Shown: one piece after another, positions 22,799 through 31,935 of the stretch
Layout: every line of letters starts with the position of its first letter
Position numbering within the stretch: the stretch's first letter is position 1
NCBI GenBank assembly: GCA_902559935.1
Contig: CACEJN010000006.1
Location: 1-43,964 of the forward strand
Direction of reading: 5' to 3'
DNA length: 43,964 nucleotides
Origin: an uncultured Pelagibacteraceae bacterium
Lineage (GTDB): Bacteria; Pseudomonadota; Alphaproteobacteria; Pelagibacterales; Pelagibacteraceae
The notes under the pieces: model-generated
Told to the model about the DNA's origin: nothing
Database searches by the model: none
Seen by the model: only the letters and a program-made list of their open reading frames with translations
Made by a program: the position numbers and the translations under genes

Positions 22799-24724
22799 TT
22801 ATCCTTTTCCACGCCAAGGAATAGTTTTATCAATTATTTTTCTTAATGTAATATCAAATAAAAGACCTAGTAGACCCATAATAAATATCGTTATCCAAAT
22901 TACCTCATATTGGAAGTACTTTTTAGCAACGTTTTCAACAAAACCAATACCGGTTGTACCTGCTAAAAACTCTGCAGCAACAAGCGTTCCCCAACACATA
23001 CCAACAGCAACTCTAATTCCTGTAAGAATTTCAGGAAGTGAATTTGGGAAAATTACATGTCTTAAAATTTGTTTTTTAGTAGCTCCTAGCGAGTGGGCTG
23101 CATGGATTTTTGATAGTTGTGTTCCTGAAGCACCAGCTCTTGCAGAAATAATCATTATCGACAAAGAGACCATAAATAACAAGAATACTTTTCCTGAGTT
23201 GTCAATTCCAAGTACCGAAATAATCAAAGGTGCCCATGCAAGAGGAGGAACAGGTCTGTAAAGTTCAATTAATGGATCAAAAAAACCTTTTGCAAATCTG
23301 TTTAGGCCCATAAATAATCCTAAAGGTACACCAATTATAATACCGAAGATTAATCCTAAAAACACTCTCATAAAAGAGTCCCAGATATGTCCGTATGGAA
23401 CAGGTACTTTAAATAATTTAAAGTCACCTGTAACAAATTTTAATACATTGCTCTTAAAGTTTTCTTTTACAATTCCATCTTTTGAATGTACCGGATATTC
23501 ACCGGGCAATATATCTGCTATCCAATCTGGTAAAATAAATCCTATCATTTTACTCACATCAACCATTTCAATCCATAAAAGAGGAATATTTTTGTAGCCA
23601 ACGCTTGGTTTTGACATCAGTATAAATTTATTAAAAGTATCAGATGGCTTTGGTAACCATCTTCCTGATCCTTGTTCAGAGCATGTTGGTCCACTTGCTA
23701 CAATTGTTCCTGCTGGAAATAGAAGAATATCAATTAATCTTAATCCACCTTGTTCTTTATTTTGCAATTCGTCAAATTCAATTATTGCAGCCTGCATTTC
23801 ATTTAATGCATTAGGGGGATAGATACTTGCAAACTCTATTCTTCTTGCAATTTTAACAATGTTCTTTGCATAATCAGATGCAATTTCTTCATTATCATTT
23901 AAACCTTTTCTATATGTTTTAATATCATCTTTAAGTTGTTTAATTGAGCTTTTGAACTGTGGGTTATGATTTTTTAATTTGAAAAATTTGTCATCAATTT
24001 TTTTTAGTTCTGCTGCAGCTGCATTAAATTTTAAGCCTTTATTAGTTTGAGGTGCAGTCGGTATTTCAATGGTATTTTCTATAGAACCACTTCCAGAATC
24101 TATTGTTGTTATTCCCCAACCACCTTGTTCATTAATAAGTTTCTGTCTTTCAGTTTTCTGAGCATCTGTTTCAAAAGGATAATCTTTTTTTTGGAAATTT
24201 GAACTTAGAAGTTTTATTTCTTCAGTCATTTCCTTAAGTTTAATTTTGGTATCCATTTCCATTAATTCTTCATTTGTTAAAAAAGGAATTAATTTAGAAG
24301 TTCTATCAATGTAACTTACAAGGATTGTTTTTTGTTGATCATTTAGATCTGGAGATGCTTTTATTTCATTTGCAATTTTTACAAGATTTTTATTTTCAAT
24401 TTTAATAATGGATGTGCTTTTAAATTCTCTTTCTTCAATAGGGAACTGATATTTTAAACCTAATAATGATTCATTAATTTTAGCGACTTGACATAATTCA
24501 TTTGCTGATTTTGGATAAAAACCTTTTGCAATGTCCCAGGAATAATAAAGCCATAGCATTAGAATTACACTGCTACCAACGATTACCCAGTGCGTTCCAC
24601 CTTTAGCTCTTTCAGGATTACCAAAGACTGCATCCACTTTTTCAGTTCTAATTAATCTTCTTCCATAAAGAATGCATCCAATTACAGCTACAAATATTAA
24701 GATCGTTACAAATTGGGTTAACAT
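22799..24724 (-). CDS. tauC: Taurine-type ABC permease with ~440-residue N-terminal extension
   Basis: 641 residues, against about 275 for ordinary TauC. The permease core is about 445-641, with WDSFMRVFLGLIFGIIIGVPLG and EAA loop 541-566 (HAAHSLGATKKQILRH). In front are two membrane helices (about 4-20 and 45-62), then some 300 residues of lysine/glutamate-rich, coiled-coil-prone sequence (about 100-325), and a further region with two cysteines (C79, C348) up to 440. By topology this long part should be periplasmic. Its stop and start are coupled with tauB by TAATG. The extension has no family I recognise. Confidence 0.88.
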   Translation of the reverse strand: MLTQFVTILIFVAVIGCILYGRRLIRTEKVDAVFGNPERAKGGTHWVIVGSSVILMLWLYYSWDIAKGFYPKSANELCQVAKINESLLGLKYQFPIEEREFKSTSIIKIENKNLVKIANEIKASPDLNDQQKTILVSYIDRTSKLIPFLTNEELMEMDTKIKLKEMTEEIKLLSSNFQKKDYPFETDAQKTERQKLINEQGGWGITTIDSGSGSIENTIEIPTAPQTNKGLKFNAAAAELKKIDDKFFKLKNHNPQFKSSIKQLKDDIKTYRKGLNDNEEIASDYAKNIVKIARRIEFASIYPPNALNEMQAAIIEFDELQNKEQGGLRLIDILLFPAGTIVASGPTCSEQGSGRWLPKPSDTFNKFILMSKPSVGYKNIPLLWIEMVDVSKMIGFILPDWIADILPGEYPVHSKDGIVKENFKSNVLKFVTGDFKLFKVPVPYGHIWDSFMRVFLGLIFGIIIGVPLGLFMGLNRFAKGFFDPLIELYRPVPPLAWAPLIISVLGIDNSGKVFLLFMVSLSIMIISARAGASGTQLSKIHAAHSLGATKKQILRHVIFPNSLPEILTGIRVAVGMCWGTLVAAEFLAGTTGIGFVENVAKKYFQYEVIWITIFIMGLLGLLFDITLRKIIDKTIPWRGKG

Positions 24725-25521
24725 TAATTATCTTTCCCCATTATTTCTTCTTCCATATTCCAAATCATGGATAAAATTTCTTCTCTTGTTGATGAAAATT
24801 CTTTATTTTTTTTAATTTCCCTTAAATCTTGTGTAAGACCCATTTCAGCAAATGGAAGATTGTACTCTTTATGTATACGCCCTGGTCTTGGTGCCATCAC
24901 ATACAATCTTTCACCAAGTAACAATGCTTCTTCAACGGAGTGTGTAATTAAGATAATTGTTTTTCCTGTTTCTTTCCAAATTTTTAAAACTAAAGACTGC
25001 ATCTTTTCTCTTGTTAATGCATCTAAAGCTCCTAATGGTTCATCCATTAAAATTAAATCTGGATCATTGATTAAACATCTTGCAAGCGCAACTCTTTGCT
25101 GCATACCTCCAGATAGTTGATAAGTAGGTGTGTTACCAAAACCTTTAAGACCAACGATATCTAACCATTCGTCAACTTTCTTAGCTGTAACTTCAGGATC
25201 TTCTTTCTTCATCCTAAGTCCAAAATTTACATTCTCAGCTACCGTTAACCATTCAAACAAAGCACCTTGTTGAAATACCATTCCTCTTTCAACACCAGGT
25301 CCATCAATTTCATTATTATTAAGTGTTATTTTTCCTGAGGTAGGTCTTAAAAATCCAGCAGTAATATTTAGTAAAGTTGTTTTTCCACAACCAGAAGGAC
25401 CAAGAACTGTAAGCAATTCTCCTTTTTTTAAAGTAAAGCTGACGTCCTTTAAAGCATGAACTGTTTCTCCTTTGGGAGTTTTAAAAATCATGTTCAGATT
25501 TTGAGAAATCAGATCACTCAT
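24724..25521 (-). CDS. tauB: Taurine-type ABC transporter ATPase
   Basis: 265 residues. Walker A GPSGCGKTT (41-49), Q-loop QQGALFEW, signature LSGGMQQR (136-143), Walker B LILMDEP (156-162), LDALTREKMQ D-loop and THS switch (H194). The LGALDALTRE pattern is diagnostic for the nitrate/sulfonate/taurine (SsuB/TauB) ATPases. It lies between tauA, from which it is separated by a terminator hairpin, and tauC (TAATG). AAGG before ATG 25521 could serve as a weak ribosome site. Confidence 0.93.
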   Translation of the reverse strand: MSDLISQNLNMIFKTPKGETVHALKDVSFTLKKGELLTVLGPSGCGKTTLLNITAGFLRPTSGKITLNNNEIDGPGVERGMVFQQGALFEWLTVAENVNFGLRMKKEDPEVTAKKVDEWLDIVGLKGFGNTPTYQLSGGMQQRVALARCLINDPDLILMDEPLGALDALTREKMQSLVLKIWKETGKTIILITHSVEEALLLGERLYVMAPRPGRIHKEYNLPFAEMGLTQDLREIKKNKEFSSTREEILSMIWNMEEEIMGKDN

Positions 25522-25550
25522 AAGTGCCTTATATTAGAAATTTGATAAAA

Positions 25551-25584
25551 AAATAGGCACCAATTATAAAATCAGTGCCTATTT
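25551..25584 (-). terminator. Terminator hairpin between tauA and tauB with an alternative partner
   Basis: On the - strand: a 10-bp stem AAATAGGCAC/GTGCCTATTT (arms 25575-25584 and 25551-25560) with a 14-nt loop, followed by a continuous U-run. The same AGGCAC core is repeated at 25524-25529, directly in front of the tauB ATG and overlapping its AAGG. The middle GTGCCT can therefore pair either upstream (terminator) or downstream (covering the tauB ribosome site). Confidence 0.85.
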
Positions 25585-25605
25585 AAAAGTTTTAAACCCT
25601 TAAAA

Positions 25606-26547
25606 TTATAAAGGTAAGAAACTTGTATCTACAGCTCCTCCTGGAGTTCCCATACCTTTTAGGAAACCATCAAGATTACCGCTTTCCATAGATGCTTTTG
25701 TTTCTTCTGGAGTTAAGAATTTGAAACCACTTAAAGTGTCTTTCATATCTGCAACTGTCATTTCAGAAGCTTTCGCCATAGAATTCATATCAGCTTTACC
25801 AGCTTTGTATCTAGCATTTGCTTCATGAGTAACTTCAATGAAAGTTCTTAACATACCAGGGTTTTCTTTCATGAATTTATCTGTAACAGAAGTGATATCT
25901 ATACCTAAGATACCAGCTGCTCTAGCTTCATCTACAGTTAAAAGTCTTGATCCAACTGCAGTTGCTGCTTTGATAGAATTACCACCAAATAAACATGCCA
26001 TTACAACATCACCGCTTACCAATGCAGCAGCACCTTCTTCTGGGTCCATTTGAATAATATCCATTTTACCTCTGTCAGCACCAACAACTTTCATACTTTC
26101 ATCAAAAACGTATTCAGCCATTGTTCCTAAAGGAACAGCAACTTTTTTACCCTCTAACTCAGTAGCGTTTGCTTTTGTAATTCCAGAAGCATTAGATGTA
26201 ACACATGTAGTTCCACCCATTCCGTATTCCATAGCAATATCAACCAATTTGATAGGTGCATTAGATTTTACAGCATTGATAAAAGGTACTAATCCTTGTG
26301 AGTAAGAAATATCGATATCTCCTGCTAACATTGCATCAGTCATTGCTCCACCATTAGTGAAATTTGTCCATTTTACTGGAACACCAAGAGCTTTAGCAAA
26401 ATTCTTTTTCTGCATGTCTTCTAAATTTGGGCTTGGCCATTCTAGAAAGTATGCAACTCTAACTTCATTTGCAGCTGAATTAGCAACTGAAATTGATAGG
26501 TTAAGTGCAAAAATAGATCCTAGAATAAAACTTAGTATTTTTTTCAT
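25606..26547 (-). CDS. tauA: Taurine-type ABC substrate-binding protein
   Basis: 313 residues with a signal peptide (KKILSFILGSIFALNLSISVANS, cut near 23-25). The mature part VRVAYFLEWPSPNLEDMQKKNFAKALG...FTNGGAMTDAMLAGDIDISYSQG is the TauA/SsuA pattern (NMT1-like fold), with a late VMACLFGG block. Periplasmic, hands substrate to TauBC. GGGGAA before the ATG is a good ribosome site. First gene of tauA-tauB-tauC-dehydrogenase, divergent from the aminotransferase operon. Taurine is the favoured ligand because of the aminotransferase/Ald neighbours; other sulfonates are possible. Confidence 0.9.
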   Translation of the reverse strand: MKKILSFILGSIFALNLSISVANSAANEVRVAYFLEWPSPNLEDMQKKNFAKALGVPVKWTNFTNGGAMTDAMLAGDIDISYSQGLVPFINAVKSNAPIKLVDIAMEYGMGGTTCVTSNASGITKANATELEGKKVAVPLGTMAEYVFDESMKVVGADRGKMDIIQMDPEEGAAALVSGDVVMACLFGGNSIKAATAVGSRLLTVDEARAAGILGIDITSVTDKFMKENPGMLRTFIEVTHEANARYKAGKADMNSMAKASEMTVADMKDTLSGFKFLTPEETKASMESGNLDGFLKGMGTPGGAVDTSFLPL

Positions 26548-26729
26548 TTATTCCCCTATGTTTAATTAATTAAATTCTGGATATTTAAATTCAAATTGTC
26601 TCCGAAGTAAAACAAAAAAAGAAACTTATACAATTTCTGGTTGTGTCAATAATGTGGTAGTTAATCCATTTATTTTAGTCTAAAGAGGCCTTAAGATTAA
26701 ATTAAAATATTTTATAGAAAGAAATTTTT
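26548..26729. promoter_or_regulatory. Divergent control region between tauA and the aminotransferase operon
   Basis: 182 bp with no gene. It holds both promoters of the taurine block. An inverted pair AAATTGT (26593-26599)/ACAATTT (26630-26636) spaced by 30 nt could be a regulator site. A perfect palindrome TTTAATTAATTAAA at 26561-26574 is probably just A+T bias. No canonical -35/-10 pair is convincing, and the 15-mer operator of the neighbouring cluster is absent. Confidence 0.4.
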
Positions 26730-28076
26730 ATGAGTACACAAAATAAAACAGCAATTCCAAATTCTTTAAATGAGCACTGGATGCCATTCACATCTAACAA
26801 AGATTTTAAAGAGAACCCAAGATTAATTGTTGAAGCTAAAGGTGTGTATTTAAAAAATCATCAAGGACAAACGCAAATTGATGCAAGCTCAGGATTGTTT
26901 TGTAATCCTTTAGGGCATGGTAGGGAAGAAATTATTGAAGCAATAACAAATCAATTAAAAACTTTGGATTATTGTCAACCTTTTCAACAAGGTTTTGGTG
27001 GATCTTTTGAATTAGCTACTAGGATATCAAAACACACTCCAGGAAATTTAAATAGAATGTTTTATACCATTTGTGGTTCTACTGCTGTTGAAACTGCAAT
27101 TAAAATCGCAATCGCTTATCACAGAGCAAGAGGAGATAGTCAAAGATTTAGATTTGTAGGAAGAGAAAGAGGTTACCACGGAATGAACATTGGTGCGACT
27201 TCTGTTGGGGGTATGGTTAATAACGTAAAAACTTTTGCAAGTGTTTTAATGCCAGGTGTAGTTCATATGAGACACACACATTTACCAGAACATAAATTTG
27301 TAAGTGGTCAACCAGAAACAGGTGTTGAGTTAGCGGAAGACTTAGAAAGAATTTGTATGAACTTTGGAGCTGAAAATATAGCAGCTTGTATTGTTGAACC
27401 TATCGCAGGATCAACAGGTACATTAGTTCCACCAAAAGGATATCTACAAAGATTAAGAGAGATTTGTGATAAGCATGGAATACTTTTGATTTTTGATGAA
27501 GTAATTACAGGATGGGGAAGAACAGGTTCTCCATTTGCATCACAAGAGTATGGAGTAACTCCTGATATGATGACAATGGCAAAAGCTACAACAAATGGTA
27601 TTAGCCCTATGGGAGTTGTTGCATGTAAAGAAGATATATATGATGCCATTGCAGAAAATGCTCCTAAAGGAACAATTGAATTATTCCATGGATATACTTA
27701 TTCAGGAATTCCAATTTCTGTAGCTGCTGGATTAGCTGTGCAAGATATCATTGAAAAAGATGATATTTTTAACAGAGCTAAAAATTTAGCACCTTATTTC
27801 CAAGAAGGTTTAATGTCTTTAAAAGATATCGATGTTGTTGATAACATCAGAGGATACGGAATGATGGGTGGAATTGATATTGTTATGGATAAAAAACCAG
27901 GTGCTGCTGGATTTACTTGTTTCAAACATTGCTATGAAGCAGGGGTAAATTTCAAAGCTACTGGTGATTGTTTAATCATTGCTCCAATGTTTATTTGTGA
28001 AAAAAAACACATTGATGAGATTATTGAAAAACTTCGAACTGGAATAACAAATTACGCAAAAAGTAAAAAGAATTAA
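26730..28076 (+). CDS. Class III omega-aminotransferase, probably taurine:pyruvate aminotransferase
   Basis: 448 residues. It closely follows beta-alanine/omega-amino acid:pyruvate aminotransferases: HWMPFTSNKDFKENPRLIVEAKG, GSTAVETA (116-123), RGYHGMNIGATSVGG, ILLIFDEVITGWGRTG (D256) and PLP lysine K285 in MAKATTNG. In an operon with alanine dehydrogenase and opposite tauABC, the likely reaction is taurine + pyruvate to sulfoacetaldehyde + alanine (Tpa). Beta-alanine, hypotaurine or GABA are alternative donors. ATG 26730 opens the operon; gap to ald 9 nt. Confidence 0.88.
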   Translation: MSTQNKTAIPNSLNEHWMPFTSNKDFKENPRLIVEAKGVYLKNHQGQTQIDASSGLFCNPLGHGREEIIEAITNQLKTLDYCQPFQQGFGGSFELATRISKHTPGNLNRMFYTICGSTAVETAIKIAIAYHRARGDSQRFRFVGRERGYHGMNIGATSVGGMVNNVKTFASVLMPGVVHMRHTHLPEHKFVSGQPETGVELAEDLERICMNFGAENIAACIVEPIAGSTGTLVPPKGYLQRLREICDKHGILLIFDEVITGWGRTGSPFASQEYGVTPDMMTMAKATTNGISPMGVVACKEDIYDAIAENAPKGTIELFHGYTYSGIPISVAAGLAVQDIIEKDDIFNRAKNLAPYFQEGLMSLKDIDVVDNIRGYGMMGGIDIVMDKKPGAAGFTCFKHCYEAGVNFKATGDCLIIAPMFICEKKHIDEIIEKLRTGITNYAKSKKN

Positions 28077-28085
28077 TTTTCGTTT

Positions 28086-29204
28086 ATGAAAATTGGAGTT
28101 CCTAAAGAAATAAAACCTCAGGAAAATAGAATTGGTTTAACACCAGACAGTGTTAAAACTTTAGTTTCAGAAGGTCATGAAGTGTTTGTTGAAAACAACG
28201 GTGGTTTTGAAGCTGGTTTTGAGAACGATCAATATATAAAAGCTGGAGCTAAAATTGCTGACACAGCAGCTGACATTTTTAATGATGCAGAAATAATTGT
28301 TAAAGTAAAAGAACCTCAAAAAGTAGAAGTTGATATGATTAGAGAAAATCAAATCGTATATACTTATCTTCATTTAGCAGCTGCAAAAGAACTAACCGAG
28401 GGACTAATAAAATCTAAAAGTATTAATATTGCTTATGAAACAGTAACAGATGATAATGGAAGATTGCCTTTGCTTGCACCTATGAGTGCTGTTGCAGGAA
28501 GAATGTCAGTACAAGCAGGCGCTCATTGTTTGGAGAAAAATCAAAGTGGTAGAGGTTTGTTGCTAGGGGGCGCACCAGGTGTAACAGGTGGAACAGTGGT
28601 TATTTTAGGTGGAGGAGTTGTTGGAGAGAATGCTGCAGTGATTGCAACTGGTATGCAGGCAAAAGTTCATATTGTAGATAAATCTGAAGCTAGATTAAAA
28701 CAACTTGTTGAAATGTTTGGAGATAAAATTATTCCAGAACAAAGTGATAAAACTGATTTAGATAAATTAGTTGCTGAAGCAGATCTTTTAGTTGGTGGAG
28801 TATTAATTCCAGGTGCAGAAGCACCAAAATTAATTACTAAAGAAATGATTAAAACAATGAAAAGAGGTTCTGTAATTGTTGATGTTGCTATAGATCAAGG
28901 TGGCTGTGTAGAAACCAGTAAACCAACAACACACGGTGATCCAACTTATATAGTGGATGATGTAGTTCATTATTGTGTGGCAAATATGCCAGGAGGTGTA
29001 CCTAGAACATCGACATTGGCATTAAATAATGCAACTTTACCTTTCTTAGTTAAGCTTGCTAATAAAGGTTATCAAAAAGCATTAAGTGAAGATAAAAACT
29101 TTTTAGCAGGGTTAAATGTTCATAAAGGTCAAGTAACATACAAAGCTGTTGCGGATGTTTTTGGACATAATTTCGTAGAACCTGGAGAAGCTATCAAACA
29201 TTAG
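28086..29204 (+). CDS. ald: Alanine dehydrogenase
   Basis: 372 residues, the usual length for Ald. MKIGVPKEIKPQENRIGLTP with R15, KVKEP with K75, YLHLAA with H96, and a NAD Rossmann motif GGGVVGENAA all match characterised alanine dehydrogenases. Oxidatively deaminates L-alanine to pyruvate and ammonium. Between the aminotransferase (9 nt) and the DMGDH-like gene (2 nt), it would regenerate the pyruvate acceptor and release the amino nitrogen for assimilation. Start ATG 28086. Confidence 0.95.
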   Translation: MKIGVPKEIKPQENRIGLTPDSVKTLVSEGHEVFVENNGGFEAGFENDQYIKAGAKIADTAADIFNDAEIIVKVKEPQKVEVDMIRENQIVYTYLHLAAAKELTEGLIKSKSINIAYETVTDDNGRLPLLAPMSAVAGRMSVQAGAHCLEKNQSGRGLLLGGAPGVTGGTVVILGGGVVGENAAVIATGMQAKVHIVDKSEARLKQLVEMFGDKIIPEQSDKTDLDKLVAEADLLVGGVLIPGAEAPKLITKEMIKTMKRGSVIVDVAIDQGGCVETSKPTTHGDPTYIVDDVVHYCVANMPGGVPRTSTLALNNATLPFLVKLANKGYQKALSEDKNFLAGLNVHKGQVTYKAVADVFGHNFVEPGEAIKH

Positions 29205-29206
29205 AA

Positions 29207-31651
29207 ATGGAAAAAAACTATCCTTCAAGCGCAAAGGTAGTTGTAATAGGAGGAGGTGTTGCTGGTACCTCTTGTGCTTATCATTTAGCTAAATTTGGCT
29301 GGAAAGATGTTGTTTTATTAGAAAGAGATCAACTTACTTCTGGAACGACATGGCATGCTGCAGGATTAATGGGTCAATTAGGAGCTACTTCTACTATAAC
29401 TAAATTAAGAAAATATTCTTTAGATCTTTACAAAGAGCTAGAAAAAACAACAGGTTTATCAACTGGTCTTAAACAGAATGGAGCAATAACAGTAGCTTCT
29501 TCAAAAGAAAGAATGCAGGAGTTGTTAAGGCAAGCTACAACTGCACAACTTTCTAATGTTGAGGTAGAAGTTTTAAACAAAGAAAGAATAAAAGAATTGT
29601 ATCCAGTTGTAAAAAACGAGGATTTAGTTGGTGGTGTTTATATGCCTAAAGATGGTCAGGCAGATCCTGTTGGAGTTACCAATGTATTGGCTAAAGCTGC
29701 CAAAATGTTAGGTGTTCAAATATTTGAGAAGACACCAGTAAAAAAAATTTTAGCAAAAAATAAACAGATATGTGGTGTTGAAACTTCTCAAGGAAAAATT
29801 GATTGTGAATACGTAGTTTTAGCTACAGGAATGTGGTCTAGACAAATTGGAAAAGATATTGGCGTTAGTGTTCCGTTATATCCTAATGAGCATTTCTATG
29901 TAATTACAGAACCTATGAAAGATCTTCCAAAAGATTTACCTGTCTTAAGGGATTACAATGCTTGTCTATATTTAAAAGAGGATGCTGGAAAAATGTTAGT
30001 TGGAATTTTTGAACCTAATGCAAAACCTGCTTTTAAAGATAGTGCAAGAGTTCCCGATGATTTTTCATTTGGAGAATTTCCTGACGATTTTGATCACTTC
30101 GAGCCCTATCTTGAAAAATCTTTTCATAGACTTCCGATGTTGGAAAACGCAGGCATAAGAAAATTTTTTTCAGGCCCAGAGTCTTTTACACCTGATACTC
30201 AATACTTATTGGGAGAAACACCAGAAGTAAAAAATCTCTACACCTGTTGTGGATTTAACAGTATTGGGATAGCAAGTTCAGGAGGTGCTGGAAGAGTTAC
30301 AGCTGAATGGATGATAAATGGTTATATTAATGAAGATTTATTTTCACTAGATATTAAAAGATTTCAAAAGTTTCATTCATCAAAAAAATTTATTATGGAT
30401 AGGGTTACAGAAACCCTAGGAGACTTATATGGCATGCATTGGCCTTATAAACAACACTCAACTTCTAGAAATGAAAAATTATTACCTTATCATGATGAAT
30501 TAAAAAAAGCTGGTGCATGTTTTGGTGTAGCAGGAGGGTTTGAAAGACCTATGTGGTACTCCCTAAACGGAGAAGAGCCAAAATATAATTATAATTTTAA
30601 TTATCAAAATTGGTACCCATCTGCAAAACACGAAACAATGAATGCTAGAAAAAATGTCGGACTTTTTGATTTTTCAACTTTTTCTAAATTTGACTTAAAA
30701 GGTGAAAAAACTCATAGTGAATTACAAAAAATTTGTACAGCTAACATTAAAAATGAAATTGGAAAAACTACTTATACTCACATGCTAAATGAGGACGGTG
30801 GAATAGAAACTGATTTAACTGTTGTTTGTATAGATAAAAATTATTTTAGAATAGTAAGTTCAGCTGCTACAAGAGAAAGAGATAAATTTCACATTTTAAA
30901 ATATTTATCTGAAGATATTAAATTTTCTGATGTTACAGACGATATTTGTTGTTTGGGTTTATTTGGTCCTAAAAGTAGAGATATGATTCAAAAGATTAGT
31001 GATGAAGATTATTCACCAGAAAATTTTCAATTTGGATCAGGAAAAAATGTATTGATTGAGAATATAAAAGTTTGGGCACAAAGAATATCTTATGTGGGTG
31101 AACTTGGCTTTGAATTATATATTAATAAAGAAAATGCTTTAGATTTATATAAAATTTTAATTAGTGAAGGCAAAAACTTTGGCTTATCTCATTGCGGCAT
31201 GCATGCAATGGATACAATGAGAATGGAAAGTGGTTTTTTACATTGGGGCCATGACATTTCGCCAGAAGAAAATCAATATCAAGCAGGTTTAAATTTTACC
31301 ATTAGTTACAAAAAAAATGTAAATTTTATAGGTAAAGACGCATTGTTAAAAATTAAAGACAAACCTTTAACAAAGACAATGATGATGTTTACATTAAAAG
31401 ATAGTAAACCAGGTCAACCTTTGTTGTTACATGAAGAGCCTATATATTTAGATGATAAAATCATTGGAAGAACAACTTCAGGAAATTATTCATTCTGCTT
31501 TGATAAAAATTTATCATTTGGCTATGTTAATTCAGGAAACACGATAGATACGCTTAAAGATAAAAATTTGTTCATAGAAGTAGAGAAGATCAAATATCCG
31601 ATCGAAATTCTTTCAAAACCACTAAATACTAAAGATTTTAGAAAAATTTAG
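29207..31651 (+). CDS. Dimethylglycine/sarcosine dehydrogenase-like flavoprotein (FAD domain + GcvT domain)
   Basis: 814 residues. N-terminal FAD oxidoreductase: VVVIGGGVAGTSCAYHLA (dinucleotide motif) and TWHAAG with H50, the position of covalent FAD in DMGDH. A linker with GPESFTPDTQYLLGE follows. From about 430 comes a GcvT/aminomethyltransferase-like region (NVGLFDFSTFSKFDLKG, YVGELGFELYI, FIGKDAL). Such proteins demethylate N-methylated amines and pass the one-carbon unit to folate. Placed 2 nt after ald in the taurine operon, it may act on N-methyltaurine-type compounds; dimethylglycine or sarcosine are the default alternatives. Confidence 0.88.
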   Translation: MEKNYPSSAKVVVIGGGVAGTSCAYHLAKFGWKDVVLLERDQLTSGTTWHAAGLMGQLGATSTITKLRKYSLDLYKELEKTTGLSTGLKQNGAITVASSKERMQELLRQATTAQLSNVEVEVLNKERIKELYPVVKNEDLVGGVYMPKDGQADPVGVTNVLAKAAKMLGVQIFEKTPVKKILAKNKQICGVETSQGKIDCEYVVLATGMWSRQIGKDIGVSVPLYPNEHFYVITEPMKDLPKDLPVLRDYNACLYLKEDAGKMLVGIFEPNAKPAFKDSARVPDDFSFGEFPDDFDHFEPYLEKSFHRLPMLENAGIRKFFSGPESFTPDTQYLLGETPEVKNLYTCCGFNSIGIASSGGAGRVTAEWMINGYINEDLFSLDIKRFQKFHSSKKFIMDRVTETLGDLYGMHWPYKQHSTSRNEKLLPYHDELKKAGACFGVAGGFERPMWYSLNGEEPKYNYNFNYQNWYPSAKHETMNARKNVGLFDFSTFSKFDLKGEKTHSELQKICTANIKNEIGKTTYTHMLNEDGGIETDLTVVCIDKNYFRIVSSAATRERDKFHILKYLSEDIKFSDVTDDICCLGLFGPKSRDMIQKISDEDYSPENFQFGSGKNVLIENIKVWAQRISYVGELGFELYINKENALDLYKILISEGKNFGLSHCGMHAMDTMRMESGFLHWGHDISPEENQYQAGLNFTISYKKNVNFIGKDALLKIKDKPLTKTMMMFTLKDSKPGQPLLLHEEPIYLDDKIIGRTTSGNYSFCFDKNLSFGYVNSGNTIDTLKDKNLFIEVEKIKYPIEILSKPLNTKDFRKI

Positions 31652-31700
31652 TTAATTTTAATTTTATTGTATTTAAGTTAATTAGCTGGTTAAATTAACT

Positions 31701-31910
31701 GTGAAAAAAAACGATCAAGACACATCATTATTTAGTACTGGTATTGCTCCAAGCGAAGATTTTGAAGTAGATAAGATTAAAACTACTAATGTAAATATTT
31801 TATTAAATAGAGTTCGATTGGATCAAAAAAGAATTTTAAAAAAAAGAATAATTTTTTCAATTATTTTAGCTAGTTTAGTTAGTTCGTTAGCTATTTATTT
31901 TATTATTTAG
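31701..31910 (+). CDS. One-TM micro-protein, paralogue of 21592-21789
   Basis: 69 residues: an acidic, polar N-terminus, then NVNILLNRVRLDQKRILKKR and a single C-terminal membrane helix (IIFSIILASLVSSLAIYFII). The arrangement and several residues match the micro-protein at 21592. The helix is C-terminal and preceded by positive charges, so the N-terminus is probably cytoplasmic. It is 49 nt after the DMGDH-like gene and may be the last cistron of that operon. Function unknown. Confidence 0.65.
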   Translation: MKKNDQDTSLFSTGIAPSEDFEVDKIKTTNVNILLNRVRLDQKRILKKRIIFSIILASLVSSLAIYFII

Positions 31911-31935
31911 TTTAGAATTTGATTTAAAAAGTTTA

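Noticed and set aside
26561-26574. Perfect palindrome TTTAATTAATTAAA as an operator
   Set aside because: Only A and T; such palindromes arise easily by chance in this composition.
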